NCBI GenBank assembly: GCA_016873435.1
Contig: VGXF01000002.1
Location: forward strand, 124,001 to 188,000
Source: Nitrospira sp.
GTDB lineage: Bacteria > Nitrospirota > Nitrospiria > Nitrospirales > Nitrospiraceae
DNA length: 64,000 nucleotides
Reading direction: 5' to 3'
Both the position numbers and the translations under genes were made by a program. How positions within the stretch are numbered: position 1 is the stretch's first letter; each line of letters opens with the position of its first letter. The notes under the pieces were generated by a model that did not search any database, was not told the DNA's origin, and saw only the letters and a list, made by a program, of their open reading frames with translations. This document shows, one piece after another, positions 1 through 7,750 of the stretch.

Positions 1-1367
1 TGGAGCTGGCGGCGGCCTCACTCCACGGCGAGCAGGCGGTGGCGAATCTACTGAAAGTCCGGCAGATGGCCGCCGAGGTGGCTGCGCGGCCGCAGGTCAC
101 GCTCTCGGCTTTTGTGGAGTTGATGATTGCGCGGTTGGACGAGCAGCCGGATGAAGCCGAGAGTGCGCTGGCAGAAGATTCGTTGGACGCGGTGCGTGTG
201 CTGACAATTCACAAGGCGAAGGGGTTGGAATTTCCCGTGGTCGTGCTGCCGGGATTCCATCATGGTGCCGGGCGAGGGCGCGAACTTCCGCTGGTGGCCT
301 ATGACTGGGCGACGGGGGTCTATGGCCTCAACTGGGAGGGGCGCTGCAACGCGGGTGCGGTGCTGGTGAACGAAAAAGTCCGGCTACGGGAAGAGGCCGA
401 GCGGCGCCGGCTCTTCTACGTCGGCATGACCCGCGCGCGGGAACGGCTCGTGTTGTCCGGTGGCTGGCCTAGTCAGCAGGCGAAGGGGACGTTCTTCAGT
501 CTGCTGCGTGAGGCGGCCACGGGTGAGCTCGGCGCAGACGATCTAGACGCAGTACAGATCGGTCCGGTACCACTGGCGCAGACGGTGGTCATGGCGGGGG
601 ACCGTGCGCCGAAGCGCCGGCGGGCGGTGCCGACCCGGCTGCGGGCTTCGCCTGAGTGGCCGGCGCTAGCCAAGCGGTGGGCGCAGCGTGATGCCGCGTG
701 GGAGGCAATCCGGACCACGCCGGTACATCTGACGCCCACCTCGCTGCGCGTCGAGAAAAACCAGCCGGTTGGGGTTCGCTCAGCCGGGACTGGGGAGCGG
801 AGCCGTCTCGTTGGCACTCTGGCGCATTGCGTGCTGCAATGCTGGCAGTTCGATCAGCCGGCAGATCAGTTGGCCGCTCATCTCCAAGCGGTCTGTACGC
901 AGCTTGAGGACAAGTGGCGGGGATGCCAGGAGGAATTGATGGGCGAACTGCGCGAGATGTTCGAGACATTTCTAGGGTCCGACGTCTACGGCGATCTGCA
1001 GCGGGCTGAGATCATCGGCCGCGAAGTACCGTTCCTCATGCCGTGGGAAGGCAATGGGCCGGGGGGTATGGACCACGGGGCAGATCATGCTCAGGCTAAT
1101 TTCCCCCTATCGTCTATCGCCTATCACCCATCGCCTGTCCCCTCCGTCATGGAAGGCGTCATCGACGTGCTCTATCGGCTTGACGGCCGCGTGCGAGTTG
1201 CCGATTACAAGACGGATCAGGTAGAAGATAGCGAGCTGGTAGCCCGCGTTGCCACTTACGCGCCGCAGGTGCAGGTTTATCGGGCTGCCGTATCGAAGTG
1301 CCTGGGGCTTGCTGATGTCGGGGCGGATATTATCTTTTTGCGACACGGAACATCGGTGTCATTGTAA
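1..1367 (+). CDS. AddA/RecB-type UvrD-family helicase-nuclease (C-terminal part)
   Basis: The 3' end of a large gene that begins before the window; the frame is open from base 3 without a start. UvrD helicase motif V is visible (VLTIHKAKGLEF), then motif VI (LFYVGMTRARERL), and near the C-terminus a RecB-type PD-(D/E)XK nuclease core (EGVIDVLY followed by VADYKTD). This order is that of AddA, the helicase-nuclease subunit that processes double-strand ends for recombination; AddB would be expected upstream, outside the window. Between the EVPFLMPW strand and the EGVIDVLY strand lies a low-complexity insertion of about 30 residues, partly made by a 7-nt tandem repeat (1107-1148). Family assignment is firm; the choice of AddA over another RecB-like protein is inference. 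Confidence 0.85.
   Translation, partial: ELAAASLHGEQAVANLLKVRQMAAEVAARPQVTLSAFVELMIARLDEQPDEAESALAEDSLDAVRVLTIHKAKGLEFPVVVLPGFHHGAGRGRELPLVAYDWATGVYGLNWEGRCNAGAVLVNEKVRLREEAERRRLFYVGMTRARERLVLSGGWPSQQAKGTFFSLLREAATGELGADDLDAVQIGPVPLAQTVVMAGDRAPKRRRAVPTRLRASPEWPALAKRWAQRDAAWEAIRTTPVHLTPTSLRVEKNQPVGVRSAGTGERSRLVGTLAHCVLQCWQFDQPADQLAAHLQAVCTQLEDKWRGCQEELMGELREMFETFLGSDVYGDLQRAEIIGREVPFLMPWEGNGPGGMDHGADHAQANFPLSSIAYHPSPVPSVMEGVIDVLYRLDGRVRVADYKTDQVEDSELVARVATYAPQVQVYRAAVSKCLGLADVGADIIFLRHGTSVSL
1107..1148 (+). repeat. In-frame degenerate heptamer tandem repeat inside the AddA-like gene
   Basis: Six consecutive 7-nt units can be read: CTATCGT, CTATCGC, CTATCAC, CCATCGC, CTGTCCC, CTCCGTC. The first four share a YYATCRY pattern. 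Six units make 42 nt, so the reading frame is kept, and they encode a Pro/Ser-rich stretch inside the nuclease domain. Confidence 0.7.
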
Positions 1368-1385
1368 GTGGAGGAGCGATGCGCA

Positions 1386-1811
1386 ATGATTAGAACGCTT
1401 GTCGTGCTGGTGCTGCTCGGTGTGTTTGTGAGCGGGTGCGCTAGCGGTGAAGGCGGGCGTCGGACCCTGGAGCAGGCGCTGCATGCGCCCAAGGGCAGCG
1501 TGCCGGCCGCGGATGCCGCCAACGAGGCCGGCATCAAGCTCTTCTATAACCGCCAGTGGGACGAAGCCCGGACACAGTTCGAAGTAGCCATCAAGGCCCA
1601 GCCGATGCTGGCGCAGGCGCATTACAATCTTGGACTAGTCTTCGACGCGCAGCGCAAGGACAAGGAGGCGCGTAAGCATTTCATCGAAGCCGCCAACCTG
1701 GCCCCTGGCGATAAGGATATCTGGAACTCGCCGGCGTTGCGCAGCCACGGCAGCTTCTATATCCCAGAAAAAGCCGGGTCGATTTTCTCTGACCCGAAAC
1801 AGCATCACTGA
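1386..1811 (+). CDS. TPR-containing lipoprotein
   Basis: 141 residues. A lipoprotein signal peptide is visible (hydrophobic LVVLVLLGVFV, then lipobox VSGC with Cys at about residue 17), so the mature protein should be lipid-anchored. The rest holds tetratricopeptide-like helices (ANEAGIKLFYNRQWDEA, then AQAHYNLGLVFDAQRKD), a protein-interaction fold. The ATG at 1386 is preferred because GAGGAG lies about 10 bases upstream and the signal peptide starts cleanly; a GTG at 1368 would add six residues. It follows the helicase gene by 18 bases and precedes a metallopeptidase gene by two. Partner unknown. Confidence 0.8.
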   Translation: MIRTLVVLVLLGVFVSGCASGEGGRRTLEQALHAPKGSVPAADAANEAGIKLFYNRQWDEARTQFEVAIKAQPMLAQAHYNLGLVFDAQRKDKEARKHFIEAANLAPGDKDIWNSPALRSHGSFYIPEKAGSIFSDPKQHH

Positions 1812-1813
1812 GC

Positions 1814-2206
1814 ATGCCCGGTCGCAAGCAGGCCCGCTCCTCTGCGATCCCGCCCAGGGAATTCGAGCGGCTGGTCAAGCGGGCGGTTGCGTCCCTGCCT
1901 TCTGCCTATCGCCAATATCTGGACAATATCGCCGTGGTCGTTGAGGCGGAACCCTCCCGTAAGGTGCTGGACGACATGGAGCTAGCGTCTGAGGACGATC
2001 TACTTGGGCTATACACCGGTATGGCTGAAGGCAAAGAGTCGTTTTTCGATCCGGCTGGCCATCTGCCAGCCCAGGTCGTCATTTATCGGGGGCCGATTCT
2101 GCGCCTATGCCGAACGAAGAAGGACGTCATTCAGGAAGTGCAGGACACGGTCGCACATGAAATCGGCCACCATTTTGGTTTGGACGACGACGAGATGCCG
2201 TATTAG
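1814..2206 (+). CDS. Small zincin-like metallopeptidase (DUF1025/Zincin_1 family)
   Basis: 130 residues. The C-terminus carries HEIGHHFGLDDDE, an HExxH zinc-binding motif followed by a third candidate ligand, as in the small bacterial zincin family of unknown substrate. No signal peptide is seen, so it is probably cytoplasmic. It starts two bases after the TPR lipoprotein gene and is probably co-transcribed with it. Its stop is followed at once by a four-unit heptamer repeat. Confidence 0.85.
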   Translation: MPGRKQARSSAIPPREFERLVKRAVASLPSAYRQYLDNIAVVVEAEPSRKVLDDMELASEDDLLGLYTGMAEGKESFFDPAGHLPAQVVIYRGPILRLCRTKKDVIQEVQDTVAHEIGHHFGLDDDEMPY

Positions 2207-2212
2207 GAAAAG

Positions 2213-2240
2213 ATGAAGTATGAATGACGAACGATGAAGG
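2213..2240 (+). repeat. Heptamer tandem repeat (GAAYGAT type), four units
   Basis: Units ATGAAGT, ATGAATG, ACGAACG, ATGAAGG in perfect 7-nt register, directly after the zincin stop codon. The same unit recurs at 2281-2301, 4595-4622 and 19850-19877. Confidence 0.75.
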
Positions 2241-2257
2241 TTGGAGGCGCAACGGGA

Positions 2258-2274
2258 GGGGAATGATTTTCCCC
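2258..2274. other. Short hairpin between convergent genes
   Basis: GGGGAA, loop TGATT, TTCCCC. It lies between the 3' ends of the zincin gene (+) and lgt (-) and could help end transcription from both sides, but there is no U-tract, so a terminator is not proven. Confidence 0.35.
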
Positions 2275-2280
2275 ACGCAC

Positions 2281-2301
2281 ATCATTCATCGTTCAGACTT
2301 T
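2281..2301 (-). repeat. Heptamer tandem repeat supplying the lgt stop codon
   Basis: On the minus strand the units read AAAGTCT, GAACGAT, GAATGAT. The lgt stop TGA (2286-2288) lies across the join of the GAACGAT and GAATGAT units, so the repeat forms the end of the coding sequence. Confidence 0.65.
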
Positions 2302-3089
2302 CGCGGTTGCTGCTGATAGCCCCATGCCACCATGAACGCTCCCAAGAAAATCATTGGTCCGCTCAGCAGCTGGCCCATGCTGAAGGGGCCGAGGATGTAG
2401 CCCAGGTGGTAATCCGGTTCGCGGAAGAATTCCACCACAAAGCGGCACAGACCGTAGCCAGCGATGAAGGCCCAGAAGATGGTGCCGGGCGGCGTTCGGC
2501 GCAGACTGATGAGCCAGAGCCCCCCGAACAGTAGCGCACCTTCTAGACCCGCCTCGTAGAGCTGTGACGGGTGACGGCAGAGACCACCACCTGCTGGAAA
2601 GTCCATGCACCAGTCGACGTCCGTGGCCCGTCCATAGAGCTCTCCGTTGATGAAGTTGCCGATGCGGCCTAGTCCCAGGCCGATGGGTGCGCTGAGGGCG
2701 GCCAGGTCACCGATAGGAAAGACCGGCTGCCCACGCCGACGGCAGAACCACACGATGGCGACGATTACGCCCAGCAGCCCGCCGTGGAATGACATGCCGC
2801 CTTCCCACACGGCGAAAATCTTCAGCGGGTTCTCTACGTAGAACCTGAAATTGTAAAACAGGGTGTAGCCAATTCGTCCACCAAGGAAGACACCGAAGGC
2901 AGCGTAGACGATCAGGTCGTAGATCTGATCCTTGGAGAGCGCGACCTGAGAGACGGTCGCGCGGTTGCGGATGAGGAAATAGGCGGCGGTCAGCCCCAGT
3001 AGGTACATGAGTCCGTACCAGCGGAAGGCCAGTGGACCCAGGCGGAAAAAGACCGGATCGATAGCGGGGTAGGGAATAGCGTTGAACAT
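2286..3089 (-). CDS. lgt: Prolipoprotein diacylglyceryl transferase
   Basis: About 267 residues, the usual Lgt size. Lgt transfers diacylglycerol from phosphatidylglycerol to the lipobox Cys of prolipoproteins in the inner membrane. The Lgt signature GRIGNFINGELYGR is present, with an early FRWYGLMYLLGL segment, a GGMSFHGGLLG stretch and several hydrophobic membrane segments. The ATG at 3089 gives the N-terminus closest to the family; an in-frame ATG at 3116 would add nine residues, and neither has a good ribosome binding site. The last residues and the stop are written in a heptamer repeat. It stands convergent to the zincin gene. Confidence 0.93.
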   Translation of the reverse strand: MFNAIPYPAIDPVFFRLGPLAFRWYGLMYLLGLTAAYFLIRNRATVSQVALSKDQIYDLIVYAAFGVFLGGRIGYTLFYNFRFYVENPLKIFAVWEGGMSFHGGLLGVIVAIVWFCRRRGQPVFPIGDLAALSAPIGLGLGRIGNFINGELYGRATDVDWCMDFPAGGGLCRHPSQLYEAGLEGALLFGGLWLISLRRTPPGTIFWAFIAGYGLCRFVVEFFREPDYHLGYILGPFSMGQLLSGPMIFLGAFMVAWGYQQQPRKSER

Positions 3090-3152
3090 CGAGAGCGTGA
3101 TCACAATGGGCGGCATAGTACGGTGAGGGCCATTGGTTTGGCAAGCATGCAA

Positions 3153-3747
3153 AAGGGAGCGTTCTCAGCAGTCACTGTGCAGTCTCTAGCGTCAGCAGCT
3201 GACGACCGAGTCCTGAACACTAAAGATATCTGCGTGACGACTGCCCGCTGCCTGAAACAGCGCGTGGGACTCTGTTGTAAAGGCTGAACATGGCCGTTTA
3301 CCTCTGCCCAGTCAGAAGGGGGCTGTGTAACTTCTTGGTTTTTTGCTCTGGCCTAGCCGGCCTGTGCGGGGCACAGATTTCGCGCGATCGTTTGTTTGGA
3401 GACAGCGGTAGCGGAAGTAGCAGTAATTTTATCCGGTGGTGCGCATCCAATAAGACGACACGGAGCTGCTGGCGTAACAAGTGCTGACAGGCAGTCTTCT
3501 ATGTCGGACTGAAGACGTGAAGGAGTATCGTCGGTTGACCGCTGACGAAGCGGTTCTCTTAGAAAATTCAGCTCAATGCACGGCCTGTCCCAATTCCGGC
3601 ACTGGCCGTACGCGTTCTTGTTGACCCCCTTTAAAGCCGGGTGTAAAGTCGCAAGCGGCTGAAGCAGGTTCAGGCTGCGGTTGATGTTGAGCAAAAAGCT
3701 TGGTCCTGGCAGATGACCTGAGCCTGCGTCTTGGCCTGGCATCGTTC
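3153..3747. other. Non-coding stretch between lgt and tRNA-Leu
   Basis: About 600 bases with only short frames lacking family features on both strands. No SRP RNA, RNase P or tmRNA signature was recognised. It must hold the start signals of lgt (leftward) and of the tRNA (rightward), but I see no convincing promoter pair. Confidence 0.5.
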
Positions 3748-3836
3748 GCCGGAGTGGCGGAACTGGCAGACGCAAGGGACTTAAAATCCCTCCCTCCGTA
3801 AGGAGGCTCCCGGTTCGATCCCGGGCTCCGGCACCA
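3748..3836 (+). tRNA. tRNA-Leu (anticodon UAA)
   Basis: Acceptor stem GCCGGAG pairs with CTCCGGC. The anticodon stem-loop is AGGGA-CTTAAAA-TCCCT, giving UAA. A long variable arm (class II tRNA, as expected for Leu), the GGTTCGATCCC T-arm and an encoded CCA end are all visible. Confidence 0.96.
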
Positions 3837-3990
3837 GCCTCCGCCTGCCTCAGCCGGCATCTCAGCAGGCTTCGGCTGGCAAGGCTCTAATTGGGAAACT
3901 CCGGGAGGGAGTGTTCTCCGCTCGTATCAATTTTGATCGAGCGCTACTAAGCGAGCCGCCCACACGATGCGTGGGTTTGAGGGGTGACCG

Positions 3991-4212
3991 ATGAAAAAAA
4001 CCACCAGATCCCACCCCGCACCCATTCTTTCCTCCCGTTCAAAGGTTAAACCCACGGAGAAGCCGCTCGCGCTTACAAACGAGATGCGTGCGCGCATCGC
4101 GCTGAAAGCCTACGAGCTCTACGAGCGGCGTGGTCATGGGGGGCGTGAACTGGACGACTGGCTTGAAGCAGAGCAGATCGTCATGGCGGAACTCCGGCAG
4201 GTGGGGACATAA
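3991..4212 (+). CDS. DUF2934 family protein
   Basis: 73 residues. The C-terminal half (ALKAYELYERRGH, then GRELDDWLEAE) is the short helical DUF2934 motif found in many Nitrospirota and Deltaproteobacteria, often in several copies per genome. The N-terminal 30 residues are basic and probably disordered. Function unknown. It is two bases from the following DUF423 gene, so the pair is probably one transcript. GAGGGGTGACC just upstream of the ATG is a possible ribosome binding site. Confidence 0.85.
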   Translation: MKKTTRSHPAPILSSRSKVKPTEKPLALTNEMRARIALKAYELYERRGHGGRELDDWLEAEQIVMAELRQVGT

Positions 4213-4214
4213 CA

Positions 4215-4598
4215 ATGCGCTTGCGCCAGCCTCGCCTCTTCATGCTTCTCGGTTCCGGCTACGCCTTCCTGGCCGTCGCCTTCGGCGCCTTCGGCTCCCA
4301 TTCGCTGAAAGCCATCCTTGAACCGAACATGCTGGCCGTCTTCGAAACCGGCGTGCGGTATCAGATGTACCATGCGCTGGGGCTGTTGTTCGTCGGATGG
4401 GCGTCCCGGCAGTTTCCCGCAGCCTCCTTCCACGTCGCCGGCTGGCTGTTCACCGCTGGTATCGTGCTGTTCTCTGGCAGTCTTTATCTGTTGACGCTTT
4501 TCGGTGCGCGTTGGCTGGGCGCGGTTACGCCGCTGGGCGGGGTCTGCTTTCTACTTGGATGGGGTGTTGTGGCCTGGCAGGCGTGGAAACAACAATGA
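4215..4598 (+). CDS. DUF423 family membrane protein (YgdD-like)
   Basis: 127 residues and about four hydrophobic segments. Family hallmarks are visible: AFGAFGSHSL near residue 27, then YQMYHALGLLFVGW, and a Gly-rich C-terminal segment. It is an inner-membrane protein of unknown role. Its TGA stop falls in the first unit of a heptamer repeat (4595-4622). Confidence 0.88.
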   Translation: MRLRQPRLFMLLGSGYAFLAVAFGAFGSHSLKAILEPNMLAVFETGVRYQMYHALGLLFVGWASRQFPAASFHVAGWLFTAGIVLFSGSLYLLTLFGARWLGAVTPLGGVCFLLGWGVVAWQAWKQQ

Positions 4599-4622
4599 AC
4601 GATGAAGTTCGAACGCGGAACG
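4595..4622 (+). repeat. Heptamer tandem repeat supplying the DUF423 stop codon
   Basis: Units ATGAACG, ATGAAGT, TCGAACG, CGGAACG. The DUF423 stop (TGA, 4596-4598) is inside the first unit. Same unit type as at 2213-2240. Confidence 0.7.
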
Positions 4623-4661
4623 AGGGGTTCAGTGTATTAATCAGACGGCATCATTTTATAT

Positions 4662-5093
4662 TTACTTCATCCCACTGCACGGCGTGACGAGTTTGCCGGT
4701 GATGGCGCCCCAGTCGCCAGCGGTGTTTTTGAACGTCCCCTCCAAGCGACGATCCTCGCCTGACAGCAGCAGGCTGTCTTCCTGAAATCCTCGCTGAAAA
4801 TCCCAGCGTAGATAGACGGCATCGCCCATCACGATCATCTGCGATGGCTGGGGAAACTCCGGCGGCGCCTGCGCACCGGGCGGCAGCAGTACGATAGCTG
4901 TTTTCTGTTCCTGGTGGCTCCTGTGATTATGGATGGTCCAGTTCCAGGTGCCGCAGAGACGGGTGGTAGCCGATTGTCCTTTGAGCGAATCTTCGTTAAG
5001 CGGGGCGGGCGGGGGCGTTCCGTCGGCGCCCGCAGACGCCGGTATGAAAGTCAGCATGAATGCGAGAGGCAATCTGAGCGCACGGGGAATCAT
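4662..5093 (-). CDS. Small secreted protein of unknown function
   Basis: 143 residues. An N-terminal signal peptide is visible (basic start, then LPLAFMLTFIPASAGA with an AxA-like cleavage site). The mature part resembles a small beta-rich domain (LCGTWNWTI, then AVYLRWDF, then RRLEGTF) of the kind that compares wild-type and modified forms of a lipocalin-like fold, but I do not recognise a named family. It overlaps the upstream hydrolase-like gene by four bases, so the two are probably translationally coupled. Confidence 0.7.
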   Translation of the reverse strand: MIPRALRLPLAFMLTFIPASAGADGTPPPAPLNEDSLKGQSATTRLCGTWNWTIHNHRSHQEQKTAIVLLPPGAQAPPEFPQPSQMIVMGDAVYLRWDFQRGFQEDSLLLSGEDRRLEGTFKNTAGDWGAITGKLVTPCSGMK

Positions 5094-5905
5094 TTGGTCG
5101 CTGCTTGCAGATCGGCCTTAAACGCCTCCGCGAAGAAGGCGGCCGTCCGTTCCCAGGCTTCCTGCGCGGCGTCGGCGCGGTAGGCGTCCTTGCGGGTTTC
5201 GTTGCAGAAGGCGTGCGGGGCGCCTGCATAGGTGTGGATCGTGACGCGCTTGCCTAGTTTCTGCGCGGTTTGCTGAAACTGTTCGATGACGTCCTCCGTT
5301 ACGGCGTCATCGGCGCCCGCCCAGTGGTAGAGCAGCGGACAGTGCATGTCCTTCAAAAAGTCGAAGGGTGGCGTGAGTTGTCCGTAGAAGGACACCGCCC
5401 CCCGTAGGCGTTTGCGCTGGCCAGCGAATTTAAGCGCGAGTGTACCACCCATGCCGAAGCCGACCGCACCGTGTACGTTGCGCCTGGCGTAGTCGAGCGT
5501 GTTGAGAAATTCGCAGCATTGGTTAATGTCTTGCAAGAGGTCCGCCTCCTTCGCGCGACCCATCAGGGTGGCGGCGATTTCAGCATTGGCAGTGACCATG
5601 CCGCCCTGGCGCGTGTACAGATTCGGCAGAATCACCGTGTAGCCTTCGCAGGACAGGCGGTTGGTCAGTTCCTTGATCTGGACGTTCAGCCCCCAGGATT
5701 CGTGCAAGACAACAAGGCCGGGATAGCTGTCTTTCGTCTGGGGCCAGAATTGAATGGCCTCTACCTGCGCCGTTTTCGGCATGCGGGTCAGAAAGTAGGG
5801 ATCGACCGCCTTGTCCGTGATGGTGGGGATTGCCCCTACGCTTGGGAAACGGGCGGTGCCGGTGCCGATCTGTGGCAACGAGAAGGGGGTGGTTCGATTA
5901 GGCAT
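5090..5905 (-). CDS. Dienelactone hydrolase family protein lacking the usual nucleophile
   Basis: 271 residues of alpha/beta-hydrolase type. Family features: LVVLHESWGLN around residue 65-74 (oxyanion region), GFGMGG at 149-154 (nucleophile elbow), an acidic WAGADDAVT near 195-203 and APHAFCNE with His231. In dienelactone hydrolases the elbow is G-x-C-x-G-G with a catalytic Cys; here position 151 is Gly (codon GGC), while Asp and His are kept. It may be inactive, use another residue, or bind ligands. The N-terminal 40 residues extend beyond the core domain. It is coupled to the following secreted-protein gene by a 4-nt overlap. Confidence 0.8.
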   Translation of the reverse strand: MPNRTTPFSLPQIGTGTARFPSVGAIPTITDKAVDPYFLTRMPKTAQVEAIQFWPQTKDSYPGLVVLHESWGLNVQIKELTNRLSCEGYTVILPNLYTRQGGMVTANAEIAATLMGRAKEADLLQDINQCCEFLNTLDYARRNVHGAVGFGMGGTLALKFAGQRKRLRGAVSFYGQLTPPFDFLKDMHCPLLYHWAGADDAVTEDVIEQFQQTAQKLGKRVTIHTYAGAPHAFCNETRKDAYRADAAQEAWERTAAFFAEAFKADLQAATK

Positions 5906-6125
5906 AAGGGCGATGGGGCGTTCTTTGAATGAGCTCTGGGCGGGGCGTACTATACCGACCGCCTGAAAAGGTTGTCAAACGACTGCGCGCAAAAGGCTTG
6001 CCCACCGTGATCTTGATCAGGCTGTAAGCGGGGGTCGCCCTAAGCCCCTTTGGGCTGAAGGATGCAGTCGGAAGGCTGAACAGAGAGTGAACGAATTCTA
6101 CAGTTTCTCCTCATCCATTGGTCCT

Positions 6126-6710
6126 TCATAATTCATCGGGCATCTTTTGTTTCTTCCCTGGCATTTCCTTCCGGTGAGCCGCCGCCGCATCGTGGATGCT
6201 CTGGCCTTTGCCAGCGTAGACGGCGCGGGCCTCAGTGAAGATACGTGCGAGCAGGGTGAAGTCACTTTGGCCTACGTTGTACGCGCGGAATCCTTCGACG
6301 ATGCCCGGGTGTGTCCAGATCGGCCGGGCAGCGGCATAGTCTACCACGGCTTCCAATGTCTCCGACGTCCAGCCATTGCTGCGGAAGGTTGCAATGACTG
6401 TCGGAGCAGCCTCACCGAATTTAGCGGTGAGGGCCTTCTGAAACAGCGCACGGATGGCCGGGTGTTCGCTTTTCACAAGGGCGGACTGAAATTGAATGAG
6501 TGCCTTGATGATCCGGTTGGCATCCGGACTTTTCTCTGCCGGCAGGACCCCCGCATCTTCAAAGGTCGCCAGCAGGGTCATCACGGCGCCGACCTGCGAC
6601 GAGGGCGTGCGCTTGCCGCCTGGCGTGGCAACGGGTTGAGAGAATACAGGGGTTGCGAGCAGGCATCCGACAGAGAGGAGCAGCGCAACGCCCATGGTTT
6701 GTTTCGCCAC
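6126..6710 (-). CDS. Secreted or periplasmic protein of unknown function
   Basis: 194 residues with a clear signal peptide (VALLLSVGCLLATPVFSQ). The mature region is helical and Ala-rich and ends in a Lys/Met-rich tail. No catalytic motif or named family recognised. It follows the nucleotidyltransferase-like gene by four bases, so it is probably in the same transcript, which continues from the 7724 gene. Confidence 0.75.
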   Translation of the reverse strand: MAKQTMGVALLLSVGCLLATPVFSQPVATPGGKRTPSSQVGAVMTLLATFEDAGVLPAEKSPDANRIIKALIQFQSALVKSEHPAIRALFQKALTAKFGEAAPTVIATFRSNGWTSETLEAVVDYAAARPIWTHPGIVEGFRAYNVGQSDFTLLARIFTEARAVYAGKGQSIHDAAAAHRKEMPGKKQKMPDEL

Positions 6711-6714
6711 CTGC

Positions 6715-7503
6715 TTAGTCCATGCGTTGAGGGTTGGGAATGTCCTTGAACACGTGCTGGAGTAATTGGCGTCCGGCCTCGAAGCGAGCCGGCAGTGTTG
6801 GAGAAGTCAGGAACCGATCCGCCAAATCGCCGAACGCAGCATCGCGCGACGCGGCGAATCGTGGGAGATCCACTGGCGCGGTGATCCAGAGACCGCGTAC
6901 TCTGAAGAAGGCCTGCAGCAATTCCTCGAAGAAGAGCGACAGAATGTAGGCTGACGTAGCCGGTTGTGCAGCTAAATCCTCCGCCTTCCCGAGTAGGTGC
7001 TGGCAGTCAGCCTTGAGGCGGATCTGCTCGGCCATGCCGGACTGCGGCGGGCCGAGGCGGAACCGCTGCTGCGCCTTATCTGCCAGCTTGGTGCCAAGCG
7101 CTTCGTGCTCAAACAAGACGCGGGCCTTGCGGAAGAGCGGCGCCAGGCGCGGGGAGTGCGGCAGGTCCTCCTTGACGGCTTGGGCGCTCCAGTACTGGAT
7201 GTCGACGAGCCGGTCGGCGATGCGGAAGACTTCGCGGCCCTCGTCGTGCCCCTTGACCAGCACGATGAAGTTCAAATCGCTGTGAGCGGTAAGCGCGCGC
7301 CGCGCCGCGGAGCCCACGAGCAGCACGGCCGCCAGATCGCCGCCACGTTTGCCTTTCACGTAGCTCAGCCCATGCGCGATGATCTTGTCGGTGCCGGGTG
7401 GTTCCGGCGTCGGTGGCAACTCCGGTGGTTCCGGCACCGGCAGGAGTTCCGCGTTGAGTTCGTCACGGGAGGGAAGCGCCTCCGGATCAGACACGTCACT
7501 CAT
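6715..7503 (-). CDS. Nucleotidyltransferase-fold protein with a degenerate active site
   Basis: 262 residues from the ATG at 7503, which overlaps the stop of the upstream small gene as ATGA; that coupling decides the start. After a Pro/Glu-rich linker (residues 20-38), residues 60-82 read LLVGSAARRALTAHSDLN, matching the GS-x9-SDxD core of Pol-beta-type nucleotidyltransferases. The second metal-binding Asp is Asn78. The C-terminal half is helical (SAYILSLFFEELLQAFF), like HEPN-type partner domains, though that comparison is loose. Activity is doubtful; a fold assignment is more secure than a function. Confidence 0.6.
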   Translation of the reverse strand: MSDVSDPEALPSRDELNAELLPVPEPPELPPTPEPPGTDKIIAHGLSYVKGKRGGDLAAVLLVGSAARRALTAHSDLNFIVLVKGHDEGREVFRIADRLVDIQYWSAQAVKEDLPHSPRLAPLFRKARVLFEHEALGTKLADKAQQRFRLGPPQSGMAEQIRLKADCQHLLGKAEDLAAQPATSAYILSLFFEELLQAFFRVRGLWITAPVDLPRFAASRDAAFGDLADRFLTSPTLPARFEAGRQLLQHVFKDIPNPQRMD

Positions 7504-7724
7504 AATCCGGTCGCCTTCTTGATCTGGCTGTCCAACGTTGTCAGCCATTGGTCAAACGGTGCGGCGGCGTCCACGACGATTTCCAGTTTGCCGTTCGGCA
7601 GCGTGCGCACGACACCGGGAACCTCAGGCGTGAGGGGAATCTCCACCCGCTCGCGGTTCAACCCTAACTGATCTGTCAGTTCGAGAATTTGGCTAATCTG
7701 TTTGAACGAGACGGCCTGCAACAT
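7500..7724 (-). CDS. Small conserved-looking protein of unknown function
   Basis: 74 residues, no signal peptide. The first 25 residues look helical (SFKQISQILELTDQLGLN), followed by a short beta-rich part (GKLEIVVDA) and a helical end. It overlaps the nucleotidyltransferase-like gene by four bases (ATGA), which suggests that the two products act together, possibly as a small partner and its effector. No family recognised. Confidence 0.65.
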   Translation of the reverse strand: MLQAVSFKQISQILELTDQLGLNRERVEIPLTPEVPGVVRTLPNGKLEIVVDAAAPFDQWLTTLDSQIKKATGL

Positions 7725-7750
7725 GATGACACGTTGTACCGTGTTTGCCG

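Noticed and set aside
2293-3144. Long frames on other registers inside lgt
   Set aside because: Arg/Pro/Trp-rich translations typical of shadow frames in GC-rich DNA.
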